DNA from: Bacteroides sp.
GTDB lineage: Bacteria > Bacteroidota > Bacteroidia > Bacteroidales > Bacteroidaceae
Direction of reading: 5' to 3'
NCBI GenBank assembly: GCA_017992695.1
Contig: JAGOOC010000012.1
Coordinates: forward strand, 7,571-60,662
DNA: 53,092 nucleotides
The position numbers and the translations under genes were made by a program. Numbering within the stretch: position 1 is the first letter of the stretch; every line of letters begins with the position of its first letter. Shown in pieces: positions 30,501 to 37,929 of the stretch. Under the pieces are notes generated by a model. It made no database searches, was not told the DNA's origin, and saw only the letters and a program-made list of their open reading frames with translations.

Positions 30501-31367
30501 GCCCGATTCAATAATTTCACTGATATGTTCTTCTTCGATAACAGTTTCACGGTCAATAACTACCTCGTTACGTTCGATAGAAACTACCTCTCCAGTATCT
30601 TCATCAACAAAATCTTCAATCCAGGTTTTCAGCACACGTGCAGCCAACTTCCGACCGACTACCTTCTTAAGATTCGTCTTGTTAACCTTAACATCCTCTG
30701 CAAGGTTAAATATCTCAAGAATGTCTTTATCGTTCTCAAAGCCAATGGCTCTAAGCAACGTTGTTACAGGCAGTTTCTTCTTGCGGTCAATGTATGCATA
30801 CATCACATTATTGATGTCGGTAGCAAACTCAATCCACGATCCTTTAAAAGGAATAATTCGCGCAGAGTAAAGCTTCGTACCATTTGCATGTACACTTTGG
30901 CCAAAGAATACGCCTGGAGAACGATGCAGTTGCGACACAACTACACGTTCGGCACCATTAATGACAAAAGTGGCTTTCTCTGTCATATAAGGAATCGGAC
31001 CCAAGAATACATCCTGAATTACCGTATCAAAATCCTCGTGGTCGGGATCTGTACAGTACAACTTGAGTTTAGCTTTCAATGGGACACTATAAGTGAGCCC
31101 ACGCTCTATACAATCATCGATGGTATAACGCGGCGGATCAATATAATAGTCTAAAAACTCAAGAACAAAGTTGTTTCTTGTGTCGGCAATAGGGAAGTTT
31201 TCCGCAAACACTTTATACAATCCTTCGTTCTTACGCTTTTCGGGCGGTGTGTCTAATTGTAGAAAGTCTTGGAATGACTTCAATTGTACTTCCAGAAAAT
31301 CCGGATAACCCAGCGGATTCTTAGTTGAAGCAAAATTAACTCTTTGATTTACAGTATTTGAAGACAT
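27555..31367 (-). CDS. rpoB: RNA polymerase beta subunit
   Basis: Beta forms one pincer of the polymerase and much of the active-site wall. The 1270-residue protein has the rifampicin region at about 470-500 ([18 protein letters not shown], then MSALGPGGL) with the key Gln, Asp, His, Arg and Ser residues in susceptible form. The C-terminus contains HNKGIVSRV and [20 protein letters not shown]. It lies 104 nt after rplL, with an attenuator-like hairpin in that gap. Confidence 0.99.
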   Translation of the reverse strand: MSSNTVNQRVNFASTKNPLGYPDFLEVQLKSFQDFLQLDTPPEKRKNEGLYKVFAENFPIADTRNNFVLEFLDYYIDPPRYTIDDCIERGLTYSVPLKAKLKLYCTDPDHEDFDTVIQDVFLGPIPYMTEKATFVINGAERVVVSQLHRSPGVFFGQSVHANGTKLYSARIIPFKGSWIEFATDINNVMYAYIDRKKKLPVTTLLRAIGFENDKDILEIFNLAEDVKVNKTNLKKVVGRKLAARVLKTWIEDFVDEDTGEVVSIERNEVVIDRETVIEEEHISEIIESGVQNILIHKNEPNQSDYSIIYNTLQKDPSNSEKEAVLYIYRQLRNADPADDASAREVINNLFFSEKRYDLGDVGRYRINKKLNLTTDMGVRVLTKEDIIEIIKYLIELINSKADVDDIDHLSNRRVRTVGEQLSNQFAVGLARMSRTIRERMNVRDNEVFTPIDLINAKTISSVINSFFGTNALSQFMDQTNPLAEITHKRRMSALGPGGLSRERAGFEVRDVHYTHYGRLCPIETPEGPNIGLISSLCVFAKINELGFIETPYRKVNDAKVDLTNEGLIYLTAEEEEDKVIAQGNAPLNDDGTFIRNKVKARQDADYPVVEPGEVELMDVAPQQIASIAASLIPFLEHDDANRALMGSNMMRQAVPLLRSEAPIVGTGIEHQLVRDSRTQIAAEGDGVIEFVDATTIRISYDRSEDEEFVSFESGVKEYNIPKFRKTNQNMTIDLRPICEKGQRVKKGDILTEGYSTENGELALGKNLLVAYMPWKGYNYEDAIVLNERVVREDLLTSIHVEEYSLEVRETKRGMEELTADIPNVSEEATRDLDENGIVRIGARIEPGDILIGKITPKGESDPSPEEKLLRAIFGDKAGDVKDASLKASPSLKGVIIGKKLFSRVVKNRSSKLADKALLPKIDDEFENMIAELKAILVKKLMQLTEGKTSQGVKDYLGSDVIAKGARFSVSDFDSLDFTSIQLSNWTSDERTNSMIRDLVLNFIKKYKELDAELKRKKFAITIGDELPSGIIQMAKVYIAKKRKIGVGDKMAGRHGNKGIVSRVVRAEDMPFLEDGTPVDIVLNPLGVPSRMNIGQIFEAVLGRAGKTLGVKFASPIFDGASLDDLSEWTDKAGLPRYCKTYLCDGGTGEQFDQPATVGITYMLKLGHMVEDKMHARSIGPYSLITQQPLGGKAQFGGQRFGEMEVWALEGFGAAHILQEILTIKSDDVVGRSKAYEAIVKGEPMPAPGIPESLNVLLHELRGLGLSINLE

Positions 31368-31408
31368 CTGTCAATGGATTTGAAGAACTTAATTTTAAAT
31401 ATATACAC

Positions 31409-31446
31409 AAAAAGGTTAAGAATCCTCTTACGAAGGACTCTTAACC
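31409..31446 (-). terminator. Attenuator-like terminator between rplL and rpoB
   Basis: Read leftward, GGTTAAGAGTCC pairs with GGATTCTTAACC (11 Watson-Crick pairs and one G-T) around a 9-nt loop. TTTTTG follows. Because rpoB and rpoC lie downstream, full termination is unlikely. Partial termination would lower polymerase output relative to L7/L12, as the rplL-rpoB attenuator does in E. coli. Confidence 0.75.
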
Positions 31447-31471
31447 GAATCACCTGATTACCAGGCTAATG

Positions 31472-31843
31472 TTATTTAAGCTCAACTTCAGCTCCAGCTT
31501 CTTCCAATGTTTTTTTCAATGATTCTGCTTCGTCTTTAGCTAAACCTTCTTTTACTACGCTTGGTGCGCTATCTACCATGTCCTTAGCTTCTTTCAAACC
31601 AAGACCACAAGCTTCTTTCACGGCTTTAACAACCTGAAGTTTAGCAGCTCCGGCGCTCTTCAATACTACGTCGAAAGAAGATTTTTCTTCTACAACATCA
31701 GCTGCAGGGCCAGCAGCAGCTACAGCTACAGCAGCAGCTGCAGGTTCAATACCGTATTCGTCTTTAAGGATAGTCGCAAGTTCATTAACTTCTTTAACTG
31801 TCAAGTTAACCAATTGTTCTGCAAAAGCTTTCAAATCTGCCAT
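31472..31843 (-). CDS. rplL: 50S ribosomal protein L7/L12
   Basis: L7/L12 forms the mobile stalk that recruits translation GTPases. The 123-residue protein has the N-terminal dimerisation helices ([20 protein letters not shown]), the Ala/Val/Pro hinge at about 35-50 and the C-terminal domain with [20 protein letters not shown]. It follows rplJ after 47 nt. Confidence 0.98.
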   Translation of the reverse strand: MADLKAFAEQLVNLTVKEVNELATILKDEYGIEPAAAAVAVAAAGPAADVVEEKSSFDVVLKSAGAAKLQVVKAVKEACGLGLKEAKDMVDSAPSVVKEGLAKDEAESLKKTLEEAGAEVELK

Positions 31844-31890
31844 TTTTGTATGATTTTAATGTTTAATTTACTAAAAAATAAGTGTTATAA

Positions 31891-32403
31891 TTATCTTTCA
31901 CCCAGAGTTTTGAGTACTCCGTGAAGGGTGTTTCCACCTGATTGAAGAGCCGAAATAACATTCTTGGCCGGTGATTGCAACAAAGCAATAACGTCAGCAA
32001 TAACTTCATTCTTACTCTTGATTGATACGAGAGCATCCAATTGGTCTACACCAATATAGAAGCTTTCTTCTGCATATGCAGCTTTCAGTGAGGGAACACC
32101 TTCTTTCGCCTTACTTTTGATCAGTTTAGCAGGAGCGTTAGCTACATTACTAAACATTACGGCAGTTGTGCCTTTTAAAGATCCATAAATAGGAGAGTAA
32201 TCGTTCTCTAAGCTTTCTAATGCTTTAAGAAGTAGCGAGTTCTTAACCACCACCAATTTGATGTCAGTTTGGTAACACTCTCTTCTCAGCGCACTCGTTT
32301 TAACAGCGTTCATCGCTGTGGTATCCACTAAGTAGAAATGATTGTATTCCTGTACCGTAGCAGCAAGCTGCCCAATAATCGTATTTTTATCTTCCTTTCT
32401 CAT
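31891..32403 (-). CDS. rplJ: 50S ribosomal protein L10
   Basis: L10 anchors L7/L12 dimers to the 50S subunit and in E. coli represses its own operon. The 170-residue protein has the N-terminal rRNA-binding domain (MRKEDKNTIIGQLAATVQEY, VVKNSLLLKALE, GTTAVMFSN) and a C-terminal helix for the stalk. It is 15 nt after rplA. The gap to rplL is 47 nt. Confidence 0.97.
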   Translation of the reverse strand: MRKEDKNTIIGQLAATVQEYNHFYLVDTTAMNAVKTSALRRECYQTDIKLVVVKNSLLLKALESLENDYSPIYGSLKGTTAVMFSNVANAPAKLIKSKAKEGVPSLKAAYAEESFYIGVDQLDALVSIKSKNEVIADVIALLQSPAKNVISALQSGGNTLHGVLKTLGER

Positions 32404-32418
32404 CGTTACTCCGTTTTA

Positions 32419-33117
32419 TTAGATTTCCTCTATTGTTTTCGGGTCAATTTTGACACCTGCACTCATCGTGCTGGAAAGATAAATACTCTTAATATATGTA
32501 CCCTTGGCTGCTGTTGGTTTCAGCTTGTTCAATGTAGACATGAACTCCTTCGCATTGTCGCGAATTTGGTCTACAGTGAATGAAACTTTGCCAATTGAAG
32601 TATGAACAATACCGCTCTTATCAACTTTAAAGTCGATCTTGCCTTGTTTTACTTCTCTAACAGCTTTAGCAACATCCATAGTCACAGTGCCACTCTTCGG
32701 ATTAGGCATCAGTCCGCGAGGACCAAGCACACGTCCGAGCGCACCAATTTTACCCATAATAGATGGCATAGTGATGATTACATCAATATCAGTCCATCCG
32801 CCTTTGATCTTGTCGATATATTCGTCCAGACCTACATAGTCGGCACCAGCTTCTTTTGCAGCAGCTTCAGCATCCGGTGTACACAGTACCAAAACACGTA
32901 CCTCTTTACCAGTTCCGTGAGGAAGTGAAACAACACCTCTCACCATTTGGTTAGCCTTACGTGGATCAACACCTAAACGTACATCGATATCTAATGAAGC
33001 ATCAAACTTAGTAAAGGTGATCTCCTTTACCAAAGTTGCAGCCTCTTTCAGTGAGTATGCTTTCCCTGCTTCAATTTTCTCTGCAGCTAACTTTTGATTT
33101 TTTGTCAGTTTACCCAT
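32419..33117 (-). CDS. rplA: 50S ribosomal protein L1
   Basis: L1 forms the stalk that guides release of the E-site tRNA. The 232-residue protein has the family blocks [19 protein letters not shown] and [20 protein letters not shown], and the end [18 protein letters not shown]. It lies 15 nt after rplK, the universal L11-L1 pairing. Confidence 0.98.
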   Translation of the reverse strand: MGKLTKNQKLAAEKIEAGKAYSLKEAATLVKEITFTKFDASLDIDVRLGVDPRKANQMVRGVVSLPHGTGKEVRVLVLCTPDAEAAAKEAGADYVGLDEYIDKIKGGWTDIDVIITMPSIMGKIGALGRVLGPRGLMPNPKSGTVTMDVAKAVREVKQGKIDFKVDKSGIVHTSIGKVSFTVDQIRDNAKEFMSTLNKLKPTAAKGTYIKSIYLSSTMSAGVKIDPKTIEEI

Positions 33118-33132
33118 TACAATTGAAGTTTA

Positions 33133-33576
33133 TTAATTATTAACCGGGAACTCCCCTTTTACAGCGATACCCATACTTCTAGCTGTACCTGCAACCATTG
33201 TCATGGCAGCTTCCACAGTGAAACAGTTCAAGTCAACCATTTTGTCCTGAGCAATCGTACGAATTTGTTCCCAAGATAACTCGGCAACCTTCTTACGGTT
33301 AGGCTCAGCAGAACCACTCTTTACCTTAGCTACCTCAAGCAATTGAATAGCAACAGGAGGAGTCTTGATTACAAAATCGAAAGACTTATCTGCGTAGTAA
33401 GTAATGATAACAGGCAAAATCTTACCTGCTTTGTCCTGGGTTCTGGCGTTGAATTGTTTGCAAAACTCCATGATGTTGATTCCCTTTGAACCCAAAGCAG
33501 GTCCAACGGGAGGTGATGGATTTGCCGCGCCTCCTTTAATCTGTAATTTGATTAGTCCAGCAACTTCTTTAGCCAT
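33133..33576 (-). CDS. rplK: 50S ribosomal protein L11
   Basis: L11 forms the base of the factor-binding stalk and is needed for the RelA response. The 147-residue sequence opens [20 protein letters not shown]. It has the proline-rich [19 protein letters not shown] loop and the C-terminal rRNA-binding domain with AGTARSMGI. It is 56 nt after nusG and 15 nt before rplA. Confidence 0.98.
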   Translation of the reverse strand: MAKEVAGLIKLQIKGGAANPSPPVGPALGSKGINIMEFCKQFNARTQDKAGKILPVIITYYADKSFDFVIKTPPVAIQLLEVAKVKSGSAEPNRKKVAELSWEQIRTIAQDKMVDLNCFTVEAAMTMVAGTARSMGIAVKGEFPVNN

Positions 33577-33632
33577 TGTTATAAAATTTATATATAAAAA
33601 TTAATGAAGAATACCACAGCGTAACACCTGTA

Positions 33633-34178
33633 TTATTCCTTTTCCACTTGTGTAAAGCCTAATTCTAGCGGCGTTTTGCGCCCGAATATCTTTACCATGA
33701 CCTTCAGTTTCTTTTTTTCATTATTCACTTCTTCAATGAGACCACTGAATCCGCTAAAAGGTCCAAAAGTAACTTTGACAGTTTCACCTACAATATATGG
33801 TGTCGACATATCTTCGCCTCCATTTTCTTGTAGTTCATCCACTGACCCAAGTATCCGATTCACTTCTGACTGTCTGAGGGGCACCGGTTTATCGTTACCG
33901 CCCAAGAACCCAATCACATTTGGAGTACTTCTCAAATGATGAGAAACCTCACCAACAAGAGCCGCCTCCACCAAAACGTAACCAGGAAGATAACTTCTTT
34001 CTTTCACAACTTTTTTGCCGTTGCGAACCTGATATACTTTTTCAGTTGGAATCAATACCTGAGACACATAATCGCCAAGGTCGCTGTTTTTTATATCAGC
34101 TTCAAGATACTCTTTAACCTTGGACTCTTTTCCGCTAATAGCACGCAAAACGTACCATTTCTTTTCAATCTCAGACAT
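33633..34178 (-). CDS. nusG: Transcription antitermination factor NusG
   Basis: NusG binds the polymerase clamp and links it to Rho or to the leading ribosome. The 181-residue protein has the NGN domain (KWYVLRAISGKESKVKEYL, RSYLPGYVLVEA) up to about residue 105. The KOW domain follows with GETVKVTFGPFSGFSGLIEE. It is 15 nt after secE, in the standard secE-nusG-rplK order. Confidence 0.97.
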   Translation of the reverse strand: MSEIEKKWYVLRAISGKESKVKEYLEADIKNSDLGDYVSQVLIPTEKVYQVRNGKKVVKERSYLPGYVLVEAALVGEVSHHLRSTPNVIGFLGGNDKPVPLRQSEVNRILGSVDELQENGGEDMSTPYIVGETVKVTFGPFSGFSGLIEEVNNEKKKLKVMVKIFGRKTPLELGFTQVEKE

Positions 34179-34193
34179 TTAAAATCCTCTTGT

Positions 34194-34382
34194 TTAATTT
34201 GGGTAAATAAATTCCATTAAGTGTTGGAAACAGAAGTCCATCGCAAACACCACCAATGCAATAAGCAGGGAAGCATATAAAACAACTACCGCACTGTTGG
34301 TTAGTTCAGCATACGTAGGCCACGATACTTTATGCACAAGTTCGTCGTAAGATTCCTTAAAATAAGCTACTACTTTTTTCAT
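34194..34382 (-). CDS. secE: Protein translocase subunit SecE
   Basis: SecE clamps the two halves of SecY. The 62-residue single-helix form has the amphipathic segment YFKESYDELVHKVSWPTY and a transmembrane helix at about 30-55 (VVVLYASLLIALVVFAMDF). The frame can be opened further upstream, but that would translate through the tRNA-Trp gene, so MKKVVAYF at 34382 is the start. The ATG is only 14 nt from the end of the tRNA. Confidence 0.96.
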   Translation of the reverse strand: MKKVVAYFKESYDELVHKVSWPTYAELTNSAVVVLYASLLIALVVFAMDFCFQHLMEFIYPN

Positions 34383-34396
34383 TTCAAAAATGTTAG

Positions 34397-34469
34397 CACG
34401 GGAGGAGAGGCTCGAACTCCCGACACCCGGTTTTGGAGACCGGTGCTCTACCAACTGAGCTACTCCCGT
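34397..34469 (-). tRNA. tRNA-Trp (CCA)
   Basis: The 73-nt cloverleaf has acceptor ACGGGAG/CTCCCGT with a G discriminator, D-arm GCTC/GAGC, anticodon stem CCGGT/ACCGG with loop CTCCAAA (anticodon CCA), and T-arm GGGAG/CTCTC-type pairing. The terminal CCA is not encoded. It sits between tuf and secE. Confidence 0.96.
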
Positions 34470-34474
34470 GGATA

Positions 34475-34511
34475 TAGTCAGTTCCCGATGAGACCCACCG
34501 GGAACTGACTA
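34475..34511 (-). other. Perfect hairpin between tuf and tRNA-Trp
   Basis: TAGTCAGTTCCCG (34475-34487) and CGGGAACTGACTA (34499-34511) are perfect 13-bp arms around an 11-nt loop. Read leftward there is no T-run, so a simple terminator is unlikely. It stands between the tuf stop and the tRNA 5' end and is a good candidate for a processing site that frees the tRNA and protects the tuf 3' end. Confidence 0.8.
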
Positions 34512-34524
34512 AATTTGGTATTTC

Positions 34525-35706
34525 TTACAGAATTTCTGTGATCTGACCTGCACCTACTGTGCGTCCACCTTCGCGGATAGCGAAACGAAGACCAGTGTTC
34601 AGCGCTACTGGGTAGATCAACTCTACTGTGATTGTAACGTTATCACCAGGCATTACCATCTCAGTTCCTTCTGGAAGTGTGATTTCACCTGTACAGTCCA
34701 TCGTACGCAGGTAGAACTGAGGACGATATTTGTTGTGGAATGGGGTATGACGACCACCTTCTTCTTTCTTCAGGATATAAACCTCTGCTTTGAAAGTTGT
34801 GTGAGGTTTAATCTTACCTGGGTGGCAAAGTACCATACCACGTTTGATGTCTTCCTTAGCAACACCACGAAGCAACAAACCTACGTTATCACCAGCTTCA
34901 CCTGTATCAAGAAGTTTGCGGAACATTTCAACACCAGTTACTACTGATTTCTTATCTTCACCCAAACCAAGGATTTGAACTTCTTCACCTACTTTGATAA
35001 TACCGGCTTCGATACGGCCTGTAGCTACAGTACCACGACCTGTGATAGAGAACACGTCTTCAACAGGCATCAAGAAAGGTTTATCAACATCACGGGGAGG
35101 AAGTGGAATCCAAGTATCAACAGCTTCCATCAGATCCATGATTTTGTTTTCCCATTTCTCTACACCGTTCAAGCCACCAAGAGCAGAACCTTGGATGATA
35201 GGTGTGTTATCACCGTCGAAATCGTAGAATGAAAGCAACTCTCTCATCTCCATTTCAACAAGCTCCAACATCTCTTCATCTTCAACCATGTCACACTTGT
35301 TCATGAAAACAACCAACTTAGGTACGTTTACTTGACGAGCCAATAGGATGTGCTCACGAGTTTGAGGCATAGGACCATCAGTAGCAGCAACTACAATGAT
35401 AGCACCATCCATTTGAGCAGCACCTGTTACCATGTTCTTAACGTAGTCAGCGTGACCCGGACAGTCTACGTGCGCATAGTGACGATTTGCAGTCTGGTAC
35501 TCAACGTGCGAAGTATTAATAGTAATACCTCTTTCCTTTTCTTCAGGAGCGTTATCGATAGAATCGAAAGAACGCATTTCTGAAAAACCTTTCTTAGCCA
35601 ACACCGTAGTGATAGCAGCAGTCAGGGTTGTCTTACCGTGGTCTACGTGACCGATTGTTCCAATGTTTACGTGCGGTTTGTCACGATTGAATTTCTCTTT
35701 AGCCAT
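34525..35706 (-). CDS. tuf: Elongation factor Tu
   Basis: EF-Tu delivers aminoacyl-tRNA to the ribosome. The 393-residue protein has GHVDHGKT (19-26), DCPGH (81-85) and NKCD (136-139), with domain II and III sequences such as [20 protein letters not shown] and the end [18 protein letters not shown]. It follows the four-tRNA cluster and precedes tRNA-Trp and secE, as tufB does in E. coli. Confidence 0.99.
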   Translation of the reverse strand: MAKEKFNRDKPHVNIGTIGHVDHGKTTLTAAITTVLAKKGFSEMRSFDSIDNAPEEKERGITINTSHVEYQTANRHYAHVDCPGHADYVKNMVTGAAQMDGAIIVVAATDGPMPQTREHILLARQVNVPKLVVFMNKCDMVEDEEMLELVEMEMRELLSFYDFDGDNTPIIQGSALGGLNGVEKWENKIMDLMEAVDTWIPLPPRDVDKPFLMPVEDVFSITGRGTVATGRIEAGIIKVGEEVQILGLGEDKKSVVTGVEMFRKLLDTGEAGDNVGLLLRGVAKEDIKRGMVLCHPGKIKPHTTFKAEVYILKKEEGGRHTPFHNKYRPQFYLRTMDCTGEITLPEGTEMVMPGDNVTITVELIYPVALNTGLRFAIREGGRTVGAGQITEIL

Positions 35707-35761
35707 AGCTTTACTTGTTATTTATTATTTGATTAATAATCAGCATTTACACTTTCGTATG

Positions 35762-35833
<72 letters not shown>

Positions 35834-35842
35834 GAAAAAGAG

Positions 35843-35915
35843 AGCGGAAGACGGGGCTCAAACCCGCGACCCTCAGCTTGGAAGGCTAATGCTCTATCAA
35901 CTGAGCTACTTCCGC
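35843..35915 (-). tRNA. tRNA-Gly (TCC)
   Basis: The 73-nt cloverleaf has acceptor GCGGAAG/CTTCCGC, anticodon loop CTTCCAA on the TTAGC/GCTGA stem (anticodon TCC), and a GTTTGAG T-loop. The CCA end is not encoded. It lies between the Tyr and Thr(GGT) genes. Confidence 0.95.
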
Positions 35916-35945
35916 AATCTCGCCAAAGCTTTTATACTGTTATTG

Positions 35946-36028
35946 TGGGCAAAGAAGGATTCGAACCTCCGAAGTCGAAAGACAACTGAGTTACAGTCAG
36001 TCCCATTTGGCCACTCTGGAATTTGCCC
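35946..36028 (-). tRNA. tRNA-Tyr (GTA)
   Basis: The 83-nt class II tRNA has acceptor GGGCAAA/TTTGCCC, a long variable arm, and anticodon loop CTGTAAC on the ACTGA/TCAGT stem (anticodon GTA). The T-arm contains GGTTCGAAT. The CCA end is not encoded. Confidence 0.96.
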
Positions 36029-36088
36029 TTACCTAAAATCTAAACAGTTATTCAAGCCACTGCAATAGCGCTTCTTTTTCACATTTTG

Positions 36089-36162
36089 AGCCTCTTGTCG
36101 GATTCGAACCAACGACCCCGAGATTACAAATCACGTGCTCTGGCCAGCTGAGCTAAAGAGGC
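36089..36162 (-). tRNA. tRNA-Thr (TGT)
   Basis: The 74-nt cloverleaf has acceptor GCCTCTT/AAGAGGC, D-arm GCTC/GAGC and anticodon loop TTTGTAA (anticodon TGT). The anticodon stem CGTGA/TCTCG contains one T-T mismatch. It is the first gene after the promoter at 36213-36243. Confidence 0.93.
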
Positions 36163-36212
36163 AATCTACTAAAAAATGCAACCGAAACGGCTTAATGCGA
36201 GCGAAACGGCTG

Positions 36213-36243
36213 CAAATTTAGTGATTAATTTCTTTCCCGCAAA
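36213..36243 (-). promoter_or_regulatory. Promoter of the tRNA-tuf-secE operon
   Basis: Read leftward, TTTG (36240-36243) lies exactly 19 nt before TAAATTTG (36213-36220), a full match to the Bacteroidetes consensus. The start is expected near 36207, some 45 nt before the first tRNA. The 15-nt palindrome at 36238-36252 covers the upstream box. Confidence 0.85.
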
Positions 36244-36258
36244 ACTTTTGCGAACTTT

Positions 36259-36558
36259 TTATTTAATGCGTTGTTTTTCTTTGTGCTTAATCAGTTGCTT
36301 CTCCAGTGCTTCCACACTTTCGTCTACCGCTTGCTCAAATGAATCACAAATCTTATTCACGTAAAACTCACCATTTGGAATAAGCACCTTCAATCCAGCC
36401 TCTTTATTCTCAGCTGTTTCTGGCTTTACTACCTTTAGTGACACTTCTACTTTTTGTATATCTTCGTAAAACTTTTCCAATTTAGACACTTTTCTCTGAA
36501 CGAAAGCTTGCAGTTGTTCTGTTGCATCAAAGTGAATGGATTGAATTCTAATTTCCAT
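36259..36558 (-). CDS. hpf: Ribosome hibernation-promoting factor, short form
   Basis: The 99-residue protein has the fold of the HPF/RaiA family (MEIRIQSIHFDATEQLQAFV, then KVSKLEKFYEDI; KEAGLKVLIPNGEFYVNK). Members bind in the mRNA channel of idle 30S subunits and promote inactive ribosomes. The long C-terminal dimerisation domain of long HPF is absent. It follows the recombinase gene after about 15 nt and is co-directional with rpsU, so a stationary-phase translation link is reasonable but inferred. Confidence 0.9.
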   Translation of the reverse strand: MEIRIQSIHFDATEQLQAFVQRKVSKLEKFYEDIQKVEVSLKVVKPETAENKEAGLKVLIPNGEFYVNKICDSFEQAVDESVEALEKQLIKHKEKQRIK

Positions 36559-36573
36559 AGTTACCTCCTTTTT

Positions 36574-37455
36574 TTAAGCCCTTGGATGAGCTTGTTTATA
36601 CACTTTTTTAAGTTCTTCAAAAGTGGTATGCGTATAGATCTCCGTAGTCGCAAGACTGCTGTGACCCAAGAGTTCCTTCACCGCTCCAAGCGTTGCATCA
36701 TTATTTAGCATTGTTGTAGCAAAAGTATGCCGAAGCACATGAGGACTTCTCTTTTTTAGCGTTACCACCTTTGACAGGTTTCGTTTAACTAAATTATAGA
36801 TTTGCGTAGGCTGAAATCTCTTACCACTCTCTCTTATAAAGAATGCATCTGTTCGCTCAGGCACCGCCTCATCTCTTATGTCAACATATTCGCGCATTCG
36901 CTCCTTTAATTCCTCACCAAAGGGTATCAAACGTTGCTTATTTCTTTTCCCTGTCACCTTCAGCAGAGATGCCGAGAAGTCCACATCCTTGTCATTGAGA
37001 TCAATCAATTCGGAACGCCGCATGCCGGTAGCATAAAACATTTCGATAATCAAGCGATCTCTACAACCCTTAAATCCTCCACCGTAATCCACTTCATCCA
37101 GCAACCGATTCATATCACTCTCTTTGAGAAACGAAGGAAGCGGCTTCTTGTTCTTCGGACCCGTTATTTTAATTAACGGATCTACAGTAACCAATCCTTG
37201 CCTTAAAAGATATCTATAAAACGAGCGGAGCGAACTCAGCTTCCGATTAACCGAAGTTGAGGTGTACCCCTTATCCATCAATGAAACAATCCATTCACGA
37301 ATAAGTCCAGCCTCGACTTCTAACGGATTAAACTCCCCCATCTCCTCTTGGGCAAACTCCCGTAACTGCACAAGATCCTCGCCATAAGCCCGAATGGTCT
37401 TATCAGAGTAATTTCGTTCATACCGGAGATAGTCAAGAAAAGAGTCTGTCAACAT
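36574..37455 (-). CDS. Tyrosine recombinase, XerC/XerD type
   Basis: Recombinases of this type resolve chromosome dimers at dif sites. From MLTDSFLDYL the protein is 293 residues, the usual Xer length. It has a SAM-like N-terminal core-binding domain and the catalytic set Arg146 (ATGMRRSEL), Lys170, His239, Arg242 (HVLRHTF), His265 (LLGHSS) and Tyr274 (EIYTH). The frame extends nine codons upstream, through a hairpin at 37461-37484, so the internal ATG is preferred. It lies between rpsU and hpf, a place found in other Bacteroides. XerC is likely, but XerD was not excluded. Confidence 0.93.
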   Translation of the reverse strand: MLTDSFLDYLRYERNYSDKTIRAYGEDLVQLREFAQEEMGEFNPLEVEAGLIREWIVSLMDKGYTSTSVNRKLSSLRSFYRYLLRQGLVTVDPLIKITGPKNKKPLPSFLKESDMNRLLDEVDYGGGFKGCRDRLIIEMFYATGMRRSELIDLNDKDVDFSASLLKVTGKRNKQRLIPFGEELKERMREYVDIRDEAVPERTDAFFIRESGKRFQPTQIYNLVKRNLSKVVTLKKRSPHVLRHTFATTMLNNDATLGAVKELLGHSSLATTEIYTHTTFEELKKVYKQAHPRA

Positions 37456-37460
37456 AATAT

Positions 37461-37484
37461 CGTTGCATCTATAATTATGCAACG
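37461..37484 (-). other. Inverted repeat just before the recombinase start
   Basis: CGTTGCAT (37461-37468) and ATGCAACG (37477-37484) are perfect 8-bp arms with an 8-nt loop, ending 5 nt before the ATG at 37455. In the mRNA it would fold directly upstream of the start codon and could reduce translation or mark the binding site of a regulator. Confidence 0.55.
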
Positions 37485-37528
37485 AATGTATGAAAAGAAT
37501 TCAATAAACCAAAGGAAATTACGAATTA

Positions 37529-37720
37529 TTAATCTTCTATTTCCTGAAGTTTTTGTACGTAAACAGCACGTTCTTTCTTAAATCTGTTAGTTACAGACGG
37601 TTTGTCAAACTGTTGTCTTCTTCTAAGCTCTTTAACGATACCAGTTTTCTCAAATTTTCTTTTAAATTTCTTCAGCGCTCTTTCGATGTTTTCGCCTTCT
37701 TTTACAGGTACTACAATCAT
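37529..37720 (-). CDS. rpsU: 30S ribosomal protein S21
   Basis: S21 binds next to the anti-Shine-Dalgarno end of 16S rRNA. The 63-residue sequence opens MIVVPVKEGENIERALKKFK and has the basic KELRRRQQFDKPS block, complete for the family. In Bacteroidetes S21 belongs to the group of proteins that shield the 16S 3' end, which fits the lack of Shine-Dalgarno sites in this window. It has its own clear promoter. Confidence 0.97.
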   Translation of the reverse strand: MIVVPVKEGENIERALKKFKRKFEKTGIVKELRRRQQFDKPSVTNRFKKERAVYVQKLQEIED

Positions 37721-37773
37721 TTTGTTCTTATTAAATATGTTATGGTTTTAAATTCCGCAGTTAAAATGCGCCG

Positions 37774-37804
37774 CAAAATTACACATACTTTCTTTATTCA
37801 CAAA
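37774..37804 (-). promoter_or_regulatory. Promoter of rpsU-recombinase-hpf
   Basis: Read leftward, TTTG (37801-37804) lies 19 nt before TAATTTTG (37774-37781), a full consensus match. The start near 37768 gives a leader of about 48 nt for rpsU. Confidence 0.85.
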
Positions 37805-37896
37805 ACTTTCGGCAATTATTTCTCAAAATCAATGCATAAGAGCACTTTTAGTAGCTAAAAAATTTCAGTTCGAGGTCCTGCTTTCTAAAAAGTCGT

Positions 37897-37904
37897 TATC
37901 TTTG
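37897..37904 (+). promoter_or_regulatory. -7 box for the aminopeptidase operon
   Basis: TATCTTTG is a perfect TAnnTTTG match 25 nt before the ATG at 37930. No good TTTG lies 19-21 nt upstream. Confidence 0.5.
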
Positions 37905-37929
37905 GAGAATCTCACTAATACCTATTTAA

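Noticed and set aside
30480-31154. 224-codon frame antisense to rpoB
   Set aside because: It is the mirror of a highly conserved coding region, with unusual composition and no promoter.
34383-34454. 24-residue N-terminal extension of SecE
   Set aside because: It would be translated from the tRNA-Trp gene; the internal ATG gives a normal SecE.
36238-36252. Intrinsic terminator after hpf
   Set aside because: The palindrome has a one-base loop and no T-run, and its position fits the tRNA promoter better.
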